NCBI GenBank assembly: GCA_963801035.1
Contig: CAWDDF010000007.1
Location: 822,957-886,956, forward strand
DNA from: JACCZX01 sp963801035
GTDB lineage: Bacteria > Pseudomonadota > Gammaproteobacteria > Burkholderiales > Burkholderiaceae_F
Reading direction: 5' to 3'
DNA: 64,000 bases
Of this stretch, positions 1 through 9,323 are shown piece after piece. The notes below the pieces were generated by a model. The model saw only the letters and a list, made by a program, of their open reading frames with translations. It was not told the DNA's origin and did not search any database. Every line of letters begins with the position of its first letter. Position 1 is the first letter of the stretch. The translations under genes and the position numbers were made by a program.

Positions 1-1021
1 CGGGATAAATCGTTCCCTGCGCGAGCCATTTGGCAGCGGGCAGCTTCGCCGCTTCTTCCTGAAACACATGAACGAATTCACGCCCGATGATCTTGCGCTT
101 CGCTTCCGGGTCTGTCTCGCCTTGAAGCGCCTCCATGAAACGGCCGCTCGCATCGACGTGAATCAGTTTGATGCCCATGTGCTTTTGGAAAGTGTCGACG
201 ACTTGCTGTCCCTCCCCCAGCCGCAACAAGCCGGTGTCGACGAACACGCATGTCAACTGATCACCAATCGCACGATGGATCAGCACCGCGGCGACGGATG
301 AATCAACCCCACCGCTGAGCCCCAGGATGACTTCGTCGTTGCCGACCTGCGAGCGAATCTTTTCGATCGCTTCAGCCGCGTAGTCACCCATCACCCAGTC
401 GGGTTTGCAGCCACAAATGTCGAGCACGAACCGAGTCAGAATGGCCTGGCCGTGCACCGTGTGGGTGACTTCGGGATGAAATTGAACGCCATAAAGCCCG
501 CGCGCCTCGTCGGCCATGCCGGCGATAGGACAGCTTGGCGTAGATGCCATCAGCTTGAACCCCCGCGGCAACTCCGTGACTTTGTCGCCATGGCTCATCC
601 AGACTTTCAGCAGACCGTGACCCTCGGCGGTGCGCTCGTCTTCAAGGTTCGACAGCAGGCGCGTATGTCCGCGGGCGCGGACTTCGGCGTAGCCGAACTC
701 GCGATGCGTGCTCGCTTCGACCTTGCCGCCCTGCTGCACAGCCATCGTAAACATTCCGTAGCAGATCCCGAGGACCGGAACGCCAAGCTCGAAAACGGCC
801 GATGGTGCGCGCAACTCGTGCGCTTCGTAGGTCGACGCGTGGCTGCCCGACAGAATCACGCCTTTCGGCGCAAAGTCGCGCACGAACGCATCGTCGACGT
901 CGTACGGGTGTAGCTCGCAGTACACCCCCGCTTCGCGCACGCGGCGCGCGATCAATTGCGTGACTTGCGATCCGAAGTCGAGAATGAGTATTCGGTCGTG
1001 GTGCACAGACGCGGAAGCCAC
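1..1021 (-). CDS. guaA: GMP synthase (glutamine-hydrolysing), N-terminal part, cut by window start
   Basis: Makes GMP from XMP, using ammonia released from glutamine and ATP. About 340 residues are visible. The class I glutamine amidotransferase domain comes first, with nucleophile Cys87 in the motif GICYGM, followed by the ATP-pyrophosphatase domain with its P-loop SGGVDSS near 300-330 bp. The rest of the synthetase and dimerisation region lies beyond base 1. The chosen start is a GTG at 1019-1021 that overlaps the guaB stop by one base (TAGTG), typical of translational coupling; a second GTG lies five codons later. It is in an operon with guaB, which makes XMP, so the pair covers IMP to GMP. 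The frame is uninterrupted and identification is firm. Confidence 0.95.
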   Translation of the reverse strand, partial: MASASVHHDRILILDFGSQVTQLIARRVREAGVYCELHPYDVDDAFVRDFAPKGVILSGSHASTYEAHELRAPSAVFELGVPVLGICYGMFTMAVQQGGKVEASTHREFGYAEVRARGHTRLLSNLEDERTAEGHGLLKVWMSHGDKVTELPRGFKLMASTPSCPIAGMADEARGLYGVQFHPEVTHTVHGQAILTRFVLDICGCKPDWVMGDYAAEAIEKIRSQVGNDEVILGLSGGVDSSVAAVLIHRAIGDQLTCVFVDTGLLRLGEGQQVVDTFQKHMGIKLIHVDASGRFMEALQGETDPEAKRKIIGREFVHVFQEEAAKLPAAKWLAQGTIYP

Positions 1022-2484
1022 TAAGTCTCGAGCCGGTAGTTGGGCGCTTCCTTTGTTATTCGCACGTCGTGCACGTGCGATTCGCGCATTCCGGCGGCAG
1101 TGATCTCGACGAACTGTGCCTTGGTGCGCATCTCGTCAATCGAGCGGCAACCGCAATAGCCCATGCTCGAACGCAGCCCGCCAGTCATCTGAAACATGAT
1201 GCTTAGCACGCTGCCCTTGTACGGCACCATGCCTTCGATGCCCTCGGGCACGTACTTGTCGACGTTGGCGTCGTTGTCCTGCAGGTAACGCTCGGCCGAG
1301 CCTTCGGTCATCGCGCCGATGCTGCCCATGCCGCGATAACTCTTATACGAGCGGCCCTGAAACAGAATCACTTCGCCGGGCGCCTCTTCGGTGCCGGCAA
1401 ACATGCCACCCATCATCACCGCATAGGCGCCAGCAGCGAGCGCCTTCGCGACGTCACCTGAGTATCGAATGCCGCCGTCGGCAATCACAGGTACACCCGT
1501 TCCCTCGAGCGCCTTCGCGACGTCTGACACCGCGGTGATCTGCGGCACGCCGACACCTGCGACGATGCGAGTCGTGCAAATCGAGCCAGGGCCGATACCG
1601 ACCTTGACGCCGTCGGCGCCTGCATCGATCAATGCACGCGCGCCCTCCGCCGTTGCCACATTGCCGCCGACCACATCGACCTTCGGAAAGTTCTTTTTCA
1701 CCCAGCGCACGCGATCGAGCACGCCTTGATGATGTCCATGCGCCGTATCCACGATCAGGACATCGACGCCCGCCCCCACCATCAGCTCGGCGCGTTCATC
1801 GGAATCCGCGCCGGTGCTGATCGCTCCGCCGACCTTCAACTTGCCAAGATGATCTTTCGCAGCGCTCGGGTGCTCTGTCGCCTTCGTAATGTCCTTGACG
1901 GTGATCAGGCCGCGCAATTCGTCGTCGCCGTTCGTCACCAGCACGCGCTCCAGGCGATGTTCGTGCAGCAGCGCGCGCGCTTCGTCGGGCGTCGTTCCTT
2001 CACGCACGGTGATCAGGCGCTTGCGCGGCGTCATGATGGCGCGGATCGGCGCGTCGAGCCGCGTTTCGAATCGCAAATCGCGATTGGTGACGATACCGAC
2101 CACGCGCTTGCCCTCGACTACCGGCAAGCCGGAGATCTTGTGCGTGCGTTGCAGCTCGATCGCATCGCGCACGGTCATGTCTTGCGTGATCGTGATCGGG
2201 TCGCGCAAGACGCCGGCCTCATGACGCTTCACCTTCATCACGTGAGCGGCCTGCTCCTTGGGAGTCATGTTCTTGTGAACGATGCCGATACCCCCCTCTT
2301 GCGCGAGCGCAATCGCAAGCCGTGCATCGGTCACCGTATCCATCGGCGCCGAAACCAGCGGGATGTTCAAAGATATGTTGCGGGAGAGTTGGGTAGAAAG
2401 CTGTACGTCGCGGGGAAGGACCGCCGAGTAGGCGGGGACGAGCAGCACGTCATCGAAAGTCAGCGCTTTTTGTACCAACCGCAT
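1021..2484 (-). CDS. guaB: IMP dehydrogenase
   Basis: Oxidises IMP to XMP with NAD+, the committed step of guanine nucleotide synthesis. The protein is 487 residues, the usual length. A TIM barrel (starting MRLVQKALTFDDVLLVP) is interrupted at about 95-205 by two CBS domains. The active-site loop GPGSICTTR carries the catalytic Cys near residue 300, and the flap with an ERY motif follows. The frame stays open 23 codons further upstream, but the start at 2484 is preferred because it has a GAGGA ribosome binding site and matches the family N-terminus. A possible -10 element TATACT lies just upstream. guaA follows with a one-base overlap. Confidence 0.96.
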   Translation of the reverse strand: MRLVQKALTFDDVLLVPAYSAVLPRDVQLSTQLSRNISLNIPLVSAPMDTVTDARLAIALAQEGGIGIVHKNMTPKEQAAHVMKVKRHEAGVLRDPITITQDMTVRDAIELQRTHKISGLPVVEGKRVVGIVTNRDLRFETRLDAPIRAIMTPRKRLITVREGTTPDEARALLHEHRLERVLVTNGDDELRGLITVKDITKATEHPSAAKDHLGKLKVGGAISTGADSDERAELMVGAGVDVLIVDTAHGHHQGVLDRVRWVKKNFPKVDVVGGNVATAEGARALIDAGADGVKVGIGPGSICTTRIVAGVGVPQITAVSDVAKALEGTGVPVIADGGIRYSGDVAKALAAGAYAVMMGGMFAGTEEAPGEVILFQGRSYKSYRGMGSIGAMTEGSAERYLQDNDANVDKYVPEGIEGMVPYKGSVLSIMFQMTGGLRSSMGYCGCRSIDEMRTKAQFVEITAAGMRESHVHDVRITKEAPNYRLET

Positions 2485-2674
2485 ACTTTTCCTCAGACGC
2501 AAAGACGGAGTATACGGAAATTGGGTATCAACCTCCCCCGCACCGTGGCGCATCGGGTAGCCCGGATGAGTTAGTTAGTTGCAATTGCAGGGTCTTTACA
2601 CGTCTTCTAGGTAATCGGTGGCCTTGCCCCAGCGCGTTAATCCATCGGAAAATGTGCGGAGCTCAGGAGAACGT

Positions 2675-3223
2675 ATGTTTACTGGTGTCGATGTAGTCCG
2701 CTCAACGATCACTATTGCCATTGTTGTGGCGGGATTCATTTCCACGCCTAGCGAGGCTCAATGGGCTTGGAAGGATTCCAACGGCCGCACGGTGTACTCC
2801 GACCGGCCGCCACCGCCGGACATCAAGGCGGCCAGTATCGTGCGGCAGCCGAACACTCAAGCGCTCGCCAATCCTGCGCCCGCAAGCGGCCCGTTGGATG
2901 ACGCAGGCAAACCTGCGGATGGCAAGACTCCGGACGCGAAGAGCGGTCCGAATGCACCCAAGACCGTTGCCGAGCGCGAAATGGAATTTCGCAAGCGGCA
3001 ACAGGAGCGCGCCGAAAGCGAAAAGAAAGTCGCCGAGGAGCAAACGAAGAGCGCTGCCAAGACGGCAGAGTGCGACCGCGCGCGTGGCTACATGAAATCT
3101 CTCGAAGACGGCATACGCATCACGAAAACCGACGCTTCTGGAAATCGAGAGTTTCTGGATGACTCGCAACGTGCCGCCGAAATGGACCGCACGCGCAAGA
3201 TCATTCAGAGCACGTGCGGCTAG
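2675..3223 (+). CDS. DUF4124 domain-containing periplasmic protein
   Basis: A 182-residue protein of unknown function. It has an N-terminal hydrophobic signal segment ending near APSEA-like residues (STPSEA, about residue 28). A DUF4124 domain follows, recognised by the WAWKDSNGRTVYSDRPPP stretch, then a proline/alanine-rich linker. A charged, probably coiled-coil region (MEFRKRQQERAESEKK) comes next, and then a short C-terminal segment with two cysteines. The start at 2675 is chosen because AGGAGA stands 4-9 bases upstream; an earlier in-frame start at 2618 lacks one and would bury the signal peptide. It converges on rnfH with a 4-base overlap. In betaproteobacteria this family commonly neighbours guaB, but its role is not known. 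Confidence 0.85.
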   Translation: MFTGVDVVRSTITIAIVVAGFISTPSEAQWAWKDSNGRTVYSDRPPPPDIKAASIVRQPNTQALANPAPASGPLDDAGKPADGKTPDAKSGPNAPKTVAEREMEFRKRQQERAESEKKVAEEQTKSAAKTAECDRARGYMKSLEDGIRITKTDASGNREFLDDSQRAAEMDRTRKIIQSTCG

Positions 3224-3522
3224 TTCTTCGCGTTTTGCTTGCGGCGTAGGTCAGCGCGGGCACGTCGCCCTTCCTTCGGGTCGATAGTCAGCGGTCGGTA
3301 GAGCTCGACGCGGTCGCCATCGGCGAGCAGCTGGTCCAGTGAGCAGCGGCGTCCCCAGATACCCGGGTCAACTGCGTCTTTCAGCTCCGGCCGGCGTACG
3401 CAGATCTGCGCTGCTTCGATTGCCTCGCGCACGGTGGCGCCGGGCCGGACTTGCACCTCGCTAATGTCTTCGACGCCCGGCGCGCAATACGCCACCGTGA
3501 TCCTCAGCGAGCTCGAATCCAT
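3220..3522 (-). CDS. rnfH: RnfH family protein (ubiquitin-like fold)
   Basis: A 100-residue member of the RnfH/UPF0125 family, small beta-grasp proteins of uncertain function. Family features are the N-terminal ITVAYCAPGVEDISEVQV strand, the GATVREAI helix start, the IGIWG-like segment (here PGIWGRRC) and the conserved DGDRVELYRPLTIDPKE. The tail is basic (RRARADLRRKQ), as usual. It is divergent from smpB with a 73-bp gap. In relatives the toxin-like ratA gene usually lies in that position, and it is absent here. Identification rests on full-length family resemblance. Confidence 0.9.
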   Translation of the reverse strand: MDSSSLRITVAYCAPGVEDISEVQVRPGATVREAIEAAQICVRRPELKDAVDPGIWGRRCSLDQLLADGDRVELYRPLTIDPKEGRRARADLRRKQNAKN

Positions 3523-3595
3523 CTAAGTGCATGCGAGTGGGATATAAAGCCGGATTGTATTGGCGGCGCGCGTGTAATCCATTGCGCTTCTCGCA

Positions 3596-4034
3596 GTGAC
3601 GATTGTTCAAAACAAGAAGGCGCAACACGATTACTCGATCGAAGAGCGCTACGAAGCCGGTATTGCGCTCGAAGGCTGGGAAGTCAAATCGATTCGCGCG
3701 AACCAGGTTCAATTGAATGAGGCGTACGTGATCGTGCGCGGCGGCGAGCTCTATCTGCTCAACTCGCACATCAGTCCGCTATCAACGACATCGACGCACG
3801 TGAAAGCCGAGCCGACGCGCACTCGCAAGCTCTTGCTGCATGCGGCGGAAATACGCAAGCTGATAGGCAAGGTCGAGCGCGCCGGCTATTCACTCGTACC
3901 CTTGAACATGCATTACAGCAAAGGACGCGTGAAGCTCGAAGTCGGTCTGGCGAAAGGCAAGCGGCAGTTTGAAAAGCGAGCCGACGAGGGACGACAATGA
4001 CTGGAAGAGAGAGACAGGAGGCCGGCTGCTATGA
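3596..4034 (+). CDS. smpB: SsrA-binding protein SmpB, with a frameshift near the C-terminus
   Basis: Binds tmRNA and brings it to stalled ribosomes. The body is normal: VQNKKAQHDYSIEERYEAG, the GWEVKSIR strand, YLLNSHISP and KGRVKLEVGLAKGK. The start is GTG at 3596, with no ATG close by. As read, translation stops at TGA 3998-4000 after KRADEGRQ, giving 134 residues and no tail. Removing one G from the GGG at 3988-3990 restores the expected tail pattern (DNDWKRE ...) and a stop at 4032-4034, for 145 residues. The tail mimics mRNA in the decoding centre and is needed for function in known SmpB proteins, so a true truncation would be damaging. A sequence error is more likely. Confidence 0.88.
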
Positions 4035-4047
4035 AGCAACGCAGCCG

Positions 4048-4509
4048 CTAGACGCGCAGCAGCCTTTTCAGCACGACCGCGTCGTCGCGGTTCTCGTAAT
4101 AGCCGCGCAATAGCTCGACCTGCATGTATCCGTGCTTGCCGTAAAACTGGCGCGCAGCGAAATTCGTTTCGCGCGCTTCGACGCGTATCGACGCGATTCC
4201 CGCGACTCTCGCGGTGACCTCGAGCCACTCGAGCAACGCCGACGCAACGCCACGACGACGCCGCAAAGGGTGAACCGCCATCAACAACAGATGCGCGTCC
4301 TCTTCGCGGTACTTCATGATCGCGAAGCCTGCCAGAACGCCAGGCTCACGCGCAACGATCGTGTTGGTTGCCGCATCGCGAATGCTTCGTAGCACTCGCT
4401 GCGGTGTCCACGACCAACTCAACCCACGCTCGATTGCATCTCTGGACAACGAGGCAATCGCCGCCGCGTCCCACGATCTGGCAAGAGTGATTTCGCAATT
4501 CGCGATCAT
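4048..4509 (-). CDS. GNAT family N-acetyltransferase (RimI-like)
   Basis: A 153-residue single-domain GNAT acetyltransferase. The acetyl-CoA binding motif A is present as LLLMAVHPLRRRRGVASALL (V-x-P-x-x-R-R-x-G-x-A). The C-terminal NFAARQFYGKHGYMQVELLR segment, with its Y-x-K-x-G-Y pattern, resembles RimI-type protein N-terminal acetyltransferases. The substrate cannot be assigned from sequence; RimI proper acetylates ribosomal protein bS18, but the gene is not next to tsaB as rimI often is. It is the last gene of the ppsA-nfeD-SPFH-GNAT minus-strand run, 11 bp after the SPFH gene, and converges on smpB. Confidence 0.85.
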   Translation of the reverse strand: MIANCEITLARSWDAAAIASLSRDAIERGLSWSWTPQRVLRSIRDAATNTIVAREPGVLAGFAIMKYREEDAHLLLMAVHPLRRRRGVASALLEWLEVTARVAGIASIRVEARETNFAARQFYGKHGYMQVELLRGYYENRDDAVVLKRLLRV

Positions 4510-4520
4510 GGGTCGGATAT

Positions 4521-5456
4521 CTAACGCGGCGCCGGCTGTGCTCTCACCACGGTGAGCGCCGAAGCAACCAGCGTCGAGATGTCCGCCACATTCGACGGCA
4601 CGATCAGCGTGTTGTTGGTCTTTGCCAGATTGCTGAATGCGTCGACGAAGCGGTCCGCCACGCGCAGGTTGACGGCCTCCAGCCCTCCGGGCTGACGAAT
4701 CGTTTCAGCCACCATCTGAATTGCACGCGCGGTCGCCTCGGCCACCGCCAGAACAGCACCCGCCTCGCCTTGCGCAATGTTGATCTGCGCGAACTTCTCA
4801 CCTTCCGAGCGTGCGATTTCGGCCTCGCGCTCGCCGGTGGCGATGTTGATCTGCTCTTGCTTGCGCCCCTCGGACGACGCGATCAGCGCGCGCTTCTCGC
4901 GCTCCGCCGTAATCTGCTGCTGCATCGCGTGCAGGATCGCGTTGGGCGGCGTGATGTCTTTGATCTCGTAGCGCAGTACTTTGACGCCCCAGTTCATCGC
5001 GGCCTCATCGATCGCGGACACCACGCTGTGATTGATGTACTCGCGCTCTTCGAACGTCTTGTCGAGCTCGAGCTTGCCGATCACCGAGCGCAGCGTCGTC
5101 TGCGCCAATTGCGTAATCGCGAGAATGTAGTTGCTGGCGCCGTAGGAAGCGCGCTGCGGATCGGTCACCTGGAAATACAGCACCCCGTCGACCTGCAACT
5201 GCGTGTTGTCTTTCGTGATGCACACCTGGCTCGGTGTATCGAGTGGCACTTCTTTCAGGCTGTGCTTGTACGCGACCCGATCGATGAACGGGATCACCGG
5301 GTTCAATCCCGGTTGCAACGTCCCGTGATACTTGCCCAGGCGCTCGATAACCCACGCACTTTGTTGCGGAACGACCTTCAGCGCAGTGATGGCGAACGTG
5401 AAGGCGACGATCGCAATGATGATGAAGACCAACCAGACACCACTAATGCCGAACAT
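4521..5456 (-). CDS. SPFH/Band 7 family membrane protein (paraslipin/QmcA-like)
   Basis: A 311-residue stomatin-like protein. It has one N-terminal transmembrane helix (residues about 5-27, VWLVFIIIAIVAFTFAI). The SPFH domain follows (VVPQQSAWVIERLGKYHGTL, then PFIDRVAYKHSLKEVPLDTP), and then a long alanine- and glutamate-rich coiled coil (about 180-245). These proteins form oligomeric membrane scaffolds and often control proteases. The neighbouring upstream gene encodes NfeD, the standard partner of this clade, which supports assignment as the slipin of an SPFH-NfeD pair. There is no sign of truncation. Confidence 0.92.
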   Translation of the reverse strand: MFGISGVWLVFIIIAIVAFTFAITALKVVPQQSAWVIERLGKYHGTLQPGLNPVIPFIDRVAYKHSLKEVPLDTPSQVCITKDNTQLQVDGVLYFQVTDPQRASYGASNYILAITQLAQTTLRSVIGKLELDKTFEEREYINHSVVSAIDEAAMNWGVKVLRYEIKDITPPNAILHAMQQQITAEREKRALIASSEGRKQEQINIATGEREAEIARSEGEKFAQINIAQGEAGAVLAVAEATARAIQMVAETIRQPGGLEAVNLRVADRFVDAFSNLAKTNNTLIVPSNVADISTLVASALTVVRAQPAPR

Positions 5457-5497
5457 GATCTTTCCCCTCGGTCAGACTCGTTGTCGTTCTTGAGACG

Positions 5498-5929
5498 CTA
5501 GCGCGCTTTTGCGGCGACGATCAATCGGTTGGCTTGGATCTCGCGGATGACGAACTCGCCGCTTACGGGCGGATCGCCCGGAACCAGCTCAACATCCCAC
5601 GTAGCGCCTCGATAGTTGGCGCGCGCGGTGCGGTTCGGCGCCCATTGGTCAACTCGCAGCGTCTGGCCAACGTCCATGTTCTGCACACGGTCGCTGGTCG
5701 CCCGGTCCCGTAGCCGGGTCCCGAAGCGCGACTGACGCAGCCATAGCGTTCCGCCGAGAGCGACGGCCGCTGCAGTAGCCCACTGAGCTACGACCGGAGC
5801 ATCGACAAGGGCAGCCACGCCAGCGGCCCCAAATGCAATCGCGATCACCAGCAGGTAGAACGTTCCGGTCAGCAGCTCTGCGATTACCAATCCGAATCCA
5901 ATGACGAACCACCATACGTAGTTATCCAT
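5498..5929 (-). CDS. NfeD family membrane protein (short form)
   Basis: A 143-residue NfeD-like protein of the short type, without the ClpP-class protease domain. Two or three N-terminal transmembrane segments (about 5-70, WWFVIGFGLVIAELLTGTFY then FGAAGVAAL and ATAAAVALGG) precede a cytoplasmic OB-fold beta-barrel (VGQTLRVDQW ... GDPPVSGEFVIREIQANRLIV). It is the usual partner of the adjacent SPFH gene, 41 bp downstream. The start at 5929 overlaps the last codons of ppsA and gives the canonical N-terminus; a longer in-frame extension to 5998 lies entirely within ppsA and has no support. Confidence 0.9.
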   Translation of the reverse strand: MDNYVWWFVIGFGLVIAELLTGTFYLLVIAIAFGAAGVAALVDAPVVAQWATAAAVALGGTLWLRQSRFGTRLRDRATSDRVQNMDVGQTLRVDQWAPNRTARANYRGATWDVELVPGDPPVSGEFVIREIQANRLIVAAKAR

Positions 5930-8358
5930 GCGCTTCGGCCCTCTCCCTCGGCGATGCCGTTCCGGCAGCACCTGCAAGGCGCTGCCAGGTCTCGACAACG
6001 GTGTCCGGATTCAACGATATCGAATCGATTCCTTGCGCCATCAACCACTCGGCAAAGTCGGCGTGGTCCGACGGCCCCTGCCCGCAAATGCCGACATACT
6101 TGCCTTGTGCCCGGCACGCGGCGATCGTTTTCTCCAGCAGCGCTTTGATCGCAGGGTCGCGCTCATCGAACCCTTCGGCTACGAGACCGGAGTCCCGATC
6201 GATGCCGAGCGTCAGCTGCGTCAGATCATTCGAGCCGATCGAAAAGCCGTCGAAGTACTGGAGGAATTGTTCCGCCAATATGGCATTCGATGGCACTTCG
6301 CACATCATGATGATGCGCAATCCACCCGAGCCATCGGGCGCACTACTCGCCCCGCGCTTCAGGCCCTGCAATGCCAAGAGATCGATGACTTGCTCTGCCT
6401 CGCTGAGTGTTCGAACGAATGGGACCATGATCTCGACATTGGTGAGACCCATCTCGTCGCGCACTCGCTTAAGCGCAGCGACTTCCATTCGAAAACATTC
6501 GCGGAACGACTCGGCGATATAGCGCGAAGCGCCGCGAAAACCGAGCATCGGATTTTCTTCGTCGGGTTCGTAGCGTGATCCGCCAATCAGCTTCTTGTAC
6601 TCGTTGCTCTTGAAGTCCGACATGCGCACGATGACCGGCTTCGGCCAGAACGCGGCGGCGATCGTCGAAATGCCCTCGGCGAGTTTCATCTCGAAGAACG
6701 CGCGCGGACTCGGATATCCATGCGCCAGGCTTTCGACAGCCTGCTTCAACTCGGGGTCAAGATTCGGATAATCGAGCACGGCCTTAGGGTGCACGCCGAT
6801 CACGTTGTTGATGATGAACTCGAGCCGCGCGAGCCCGACACCTTCGTTTGGCAGCGACTGAAATTCGAATGCAAGCTGCGGGTTGCCGATGTTCATCATG
6901 ATCTTGACCGGAATCGGCGGCAGCGCGCCGCGCTTCATCGTCTCGACCTCCATCTTCAGTGCGCCTGCATAGACATTGCCTGTGTCGCCTTCGGCGCAAC
7001 TGACCGTCACCACGTCGCCTTCTGTCAGATCGTCGGTTGCGGTCTCGCATCCGACCACTGCCGGAATACCGAGCTCGCGCGCAATGATCGCCGCATGGCA
7101 CGTGCGTCCGCCGCGATTGGTCACGATCGCCGCCGCACGCTTCATTACCGGCTCCCAGTTCGGATCGGTCATGTCGGTGACCAGCACGTCACCAGGCTGC
7201 ACCTGCTCCATCTCCGCGACATCTTCGATGATGCGTACCGGTCCGATGCCGATCTTCTGACCAATCGCGCGACCGGTGACCAGTACCTCGCCGTTGCCGG
7301 TCAAACGGAAGCGCTGCTGCGCCGTCGAATCCGAACTATCTGACTGCGACTTCACTGTCTCGGGGCGTGCCTGCAAGACATAAATGCCGCCGTCGCCGTC
7401 CTTGCCCCACTCGATGTCCATCGGACGACCATAGTGTTGCTCGATGATCACTGCGTAACGCGCGAGCTCGATGACGTCTTTGTCGGTTAACGAGAACGCG
7501 TGACGCTCGGACGCAGCGACGTCGACGGTACGAACGCGCTTGGCACTATCGGCGTCGAACTCCATCTTGATCAGCTTCGATCCGAGGCTGCGCCGAATGA
7601 TCGGCGACTTGCCGGCCGCAAGCATCGGCTTGTGCACATAGAACTCATCCGGGTTCACGGCGCCCTGAACCACTGTCTCGCCAAGACCATAGCTCGACGT
7701 AATGAAAACCACGTCGCGGAAGCCTGATTCGGTATCCATCGTGAACATCACACCGGCGGACCCGAGGTCGCTGCGAACCATCTTCTGCACGCCCGCCGAC
7801 AGCGCTACGTCGGCGTGAGCGAAGCCCTTATGAACGCGGTAGGCGATCGCCCGATCGTTGTACAAGGAAGCGAACACGTGCTTGATGCGATCCAGAACCG
7901 CATCGATGCCGTTGACGTTGAGAAACGTCTCCTGCTGCCCGGCAAACGATGCATCGGGCAGGTCTTCGGCCGTTGCGCTCGAGCGGACCGCAAAGGAGGT
8001 TTTGCTTGAGCTATCGCTTGTAAGTGACTGAAATATCGTCTTTATCTCGTGCGCTAATCACCTCGGGAAACGCCGCTTCCACAATCCATCCGCGAATTTC
8101 AGTACCCGCGGCTGCAAGCGCTCGAACGTCGTCGACGTTCAACTTCTGCAGGCGCTGTGCGATCCGATCCTTCAGGCTTCCGTGTTCCAGAAACAATCGA
8201 AATGCTTCCGCGGTGGTCGCAAATCCATCCGGCACGCGCACGCCAGCGCCGCTCAGTTGGCTCAGCATTTCGCCCAACGACGCATTCTTGCCGCCGACCG
8301 AATCAACGTCGGACATTCTGAGCTCCGAAAACGGAATGACGTACTTGCCGCGCTTCAT
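5922..8358 (-). CDS. ppsA: Phosphoenolpyruvate synthase, split by a frameshift
   Basis: Converts pyruvate and ATP to PEP, AMP and phosphate for gluconeogenesis. The order is an N-terminal pyruvate/ATP-binding domain (SVGGKNASLGEML), a central phosphohistidine domain (GGRTCHAAIIARELGIPAV, catalytic His) and a C-terminal PEP-binding barrel (MCEVPSNAIL, GSNDLTQLTLGIDRDSG). The first 112 codons read from 8358, then the frame closes at a TAG just after VTYKR. The family sequence resumes one frame over at AVRSSATAEDLPDASFAGQQ. One extra base near 8015 explains this and gives 811 residues, close to the usual 790-800. The start has a GAGAGAG ribosome site. It is divergent from ppsR, its regulator. 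Confidence 0.93.
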
Positions 8359-8415
8359 GACTCTCTCGTTTAAAGACCGCGCCGCAGTGTAATGGCGGCC
8401 CGCTAACATCCGCCG

Positions 8416-9264
8416 ATGTCTCAACCGACCCCTGCCTCTTACGACCGCACCGTTTTTTTCGTCTCCGACGGCACCGGGATCACTGCCGAAACCCTGGGCC
8501 ACAGCGTGCTGACGCAATTCGAGCATCTGCGATATCGGCCGCAGCGTCTCCCCTTCATCGATAGCGAAGACAAGGCGCGCGAAGCGGCAGTCCGGATCAA
8601 TGACGCCGGTGCGCGTGACGGCAAGCGTCCGATCGTGTTCTCAACCTTGGTCGATCCGGCGGTTTCCGGCGCGCTGCGCGAAGGCACCGAAGCGTTCTTC
8701 CTCGAGATGTTCGAGACATTTGTCGAACCTCTCGAGCGCGAGCTCGAATTGCATTCGACGCACACCATCGGCCGCTCGCACGCTATCCGCGTGAACTCCG
8801 AGGACTACAAGAACCGCATCGAAGCGATCAACTTCACACTCGCACACGACGACGGACAGTCAGCGAAAGGGCTGGCCGGAGCCGACGTGATCCTGGTTGG
8901 CGTATCGCGTTCAGGCAAAACGCCAACTAGTCTGTACCTGGCGATGCAGTACGGAGTGAAAGCCGCAAACTACCCGCTGATACCGGAAGACTTCGAGCGT
9001 GGGCAACTGCCCAGTGCATTGCCTCAACACAAGGACAAGATCTTCGGCCTATCAATTTCCCCCGAGCGGTTGGCCGAGGTGCGGCACGAGCGACGGCCGA
9101 ACAGCCGCTACGCAGCGTTGGAGAACTGCCGTAGCGAAGTCCAGGCTGCAGAGCGAATGATGAAGCGCGAAGGGATTCGGTGGCTGTCGTCGACGACGAA
9201 GTCGATCGAAGAAATTGCAGCGACCATCATGCAGGAGGTCCGGTTGGAGCGAAGGTCTTATTGA
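8416..9264 (+). CDS. ppsR: PEP synthase regulatory protein (pyrophosphatase/serine-threonine kinase, DUF299)
   Basis: A bifunctional regulator that inactivates PEP synthase by ADP-dependent phosphorylation and reactivates it by phosphate-dependent dephosphorylation. At 282 residues it is family-typical. Marks are the N-terminal FFVSDGTGITAETLGHS and the P-loop-like GVSRSGKTPTSLYLA near residue 160, followed by KAANYPLIPED and the C-terminal STTKSIEEIAATI. It is transcribed divergently from ppsA across a 57-bp spacer, the common arrangement in proteobacteria, so the two probably share control sites there. No frame problems. Confidence 0.95.
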   Translation: MSQPTPASYDRTVFFVSDGTGITAETLGHSVLTQFEHLRYRPQRLPFIDSEDKAREAAVRINDAGARDGKRPIVFSTLVDPAVSGALREGTEAFFLEMFETFVEPLERELELHSTHTIGRSHAIRVNSEDYKNRIEAINFTLAHDDGQSAKGLAGADVILVGVSRSGKTPTSLYLAMQYGVKAANYPLIPEDFERGQLPSALPQHKDKIFGLSISPERLAEVRHERRPNSRYAALENCRSEVQAAERMMKREGIRWLSSTTKSIEEIAATIMQEVRLERRSY

Positions 9265-9323
9265 AATTGTGGGCACGACATCTGCATAGGCTTCCCTGGC
9301 GATAAGCGAGGTTGAGGTTAAAG

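Noticed and set aside
5930..5998. N-terminal extension of NfeD
   Set aside because: It lies inside the end of ppsA, has no ribosome site and would place charged residues before the first membrane helix.
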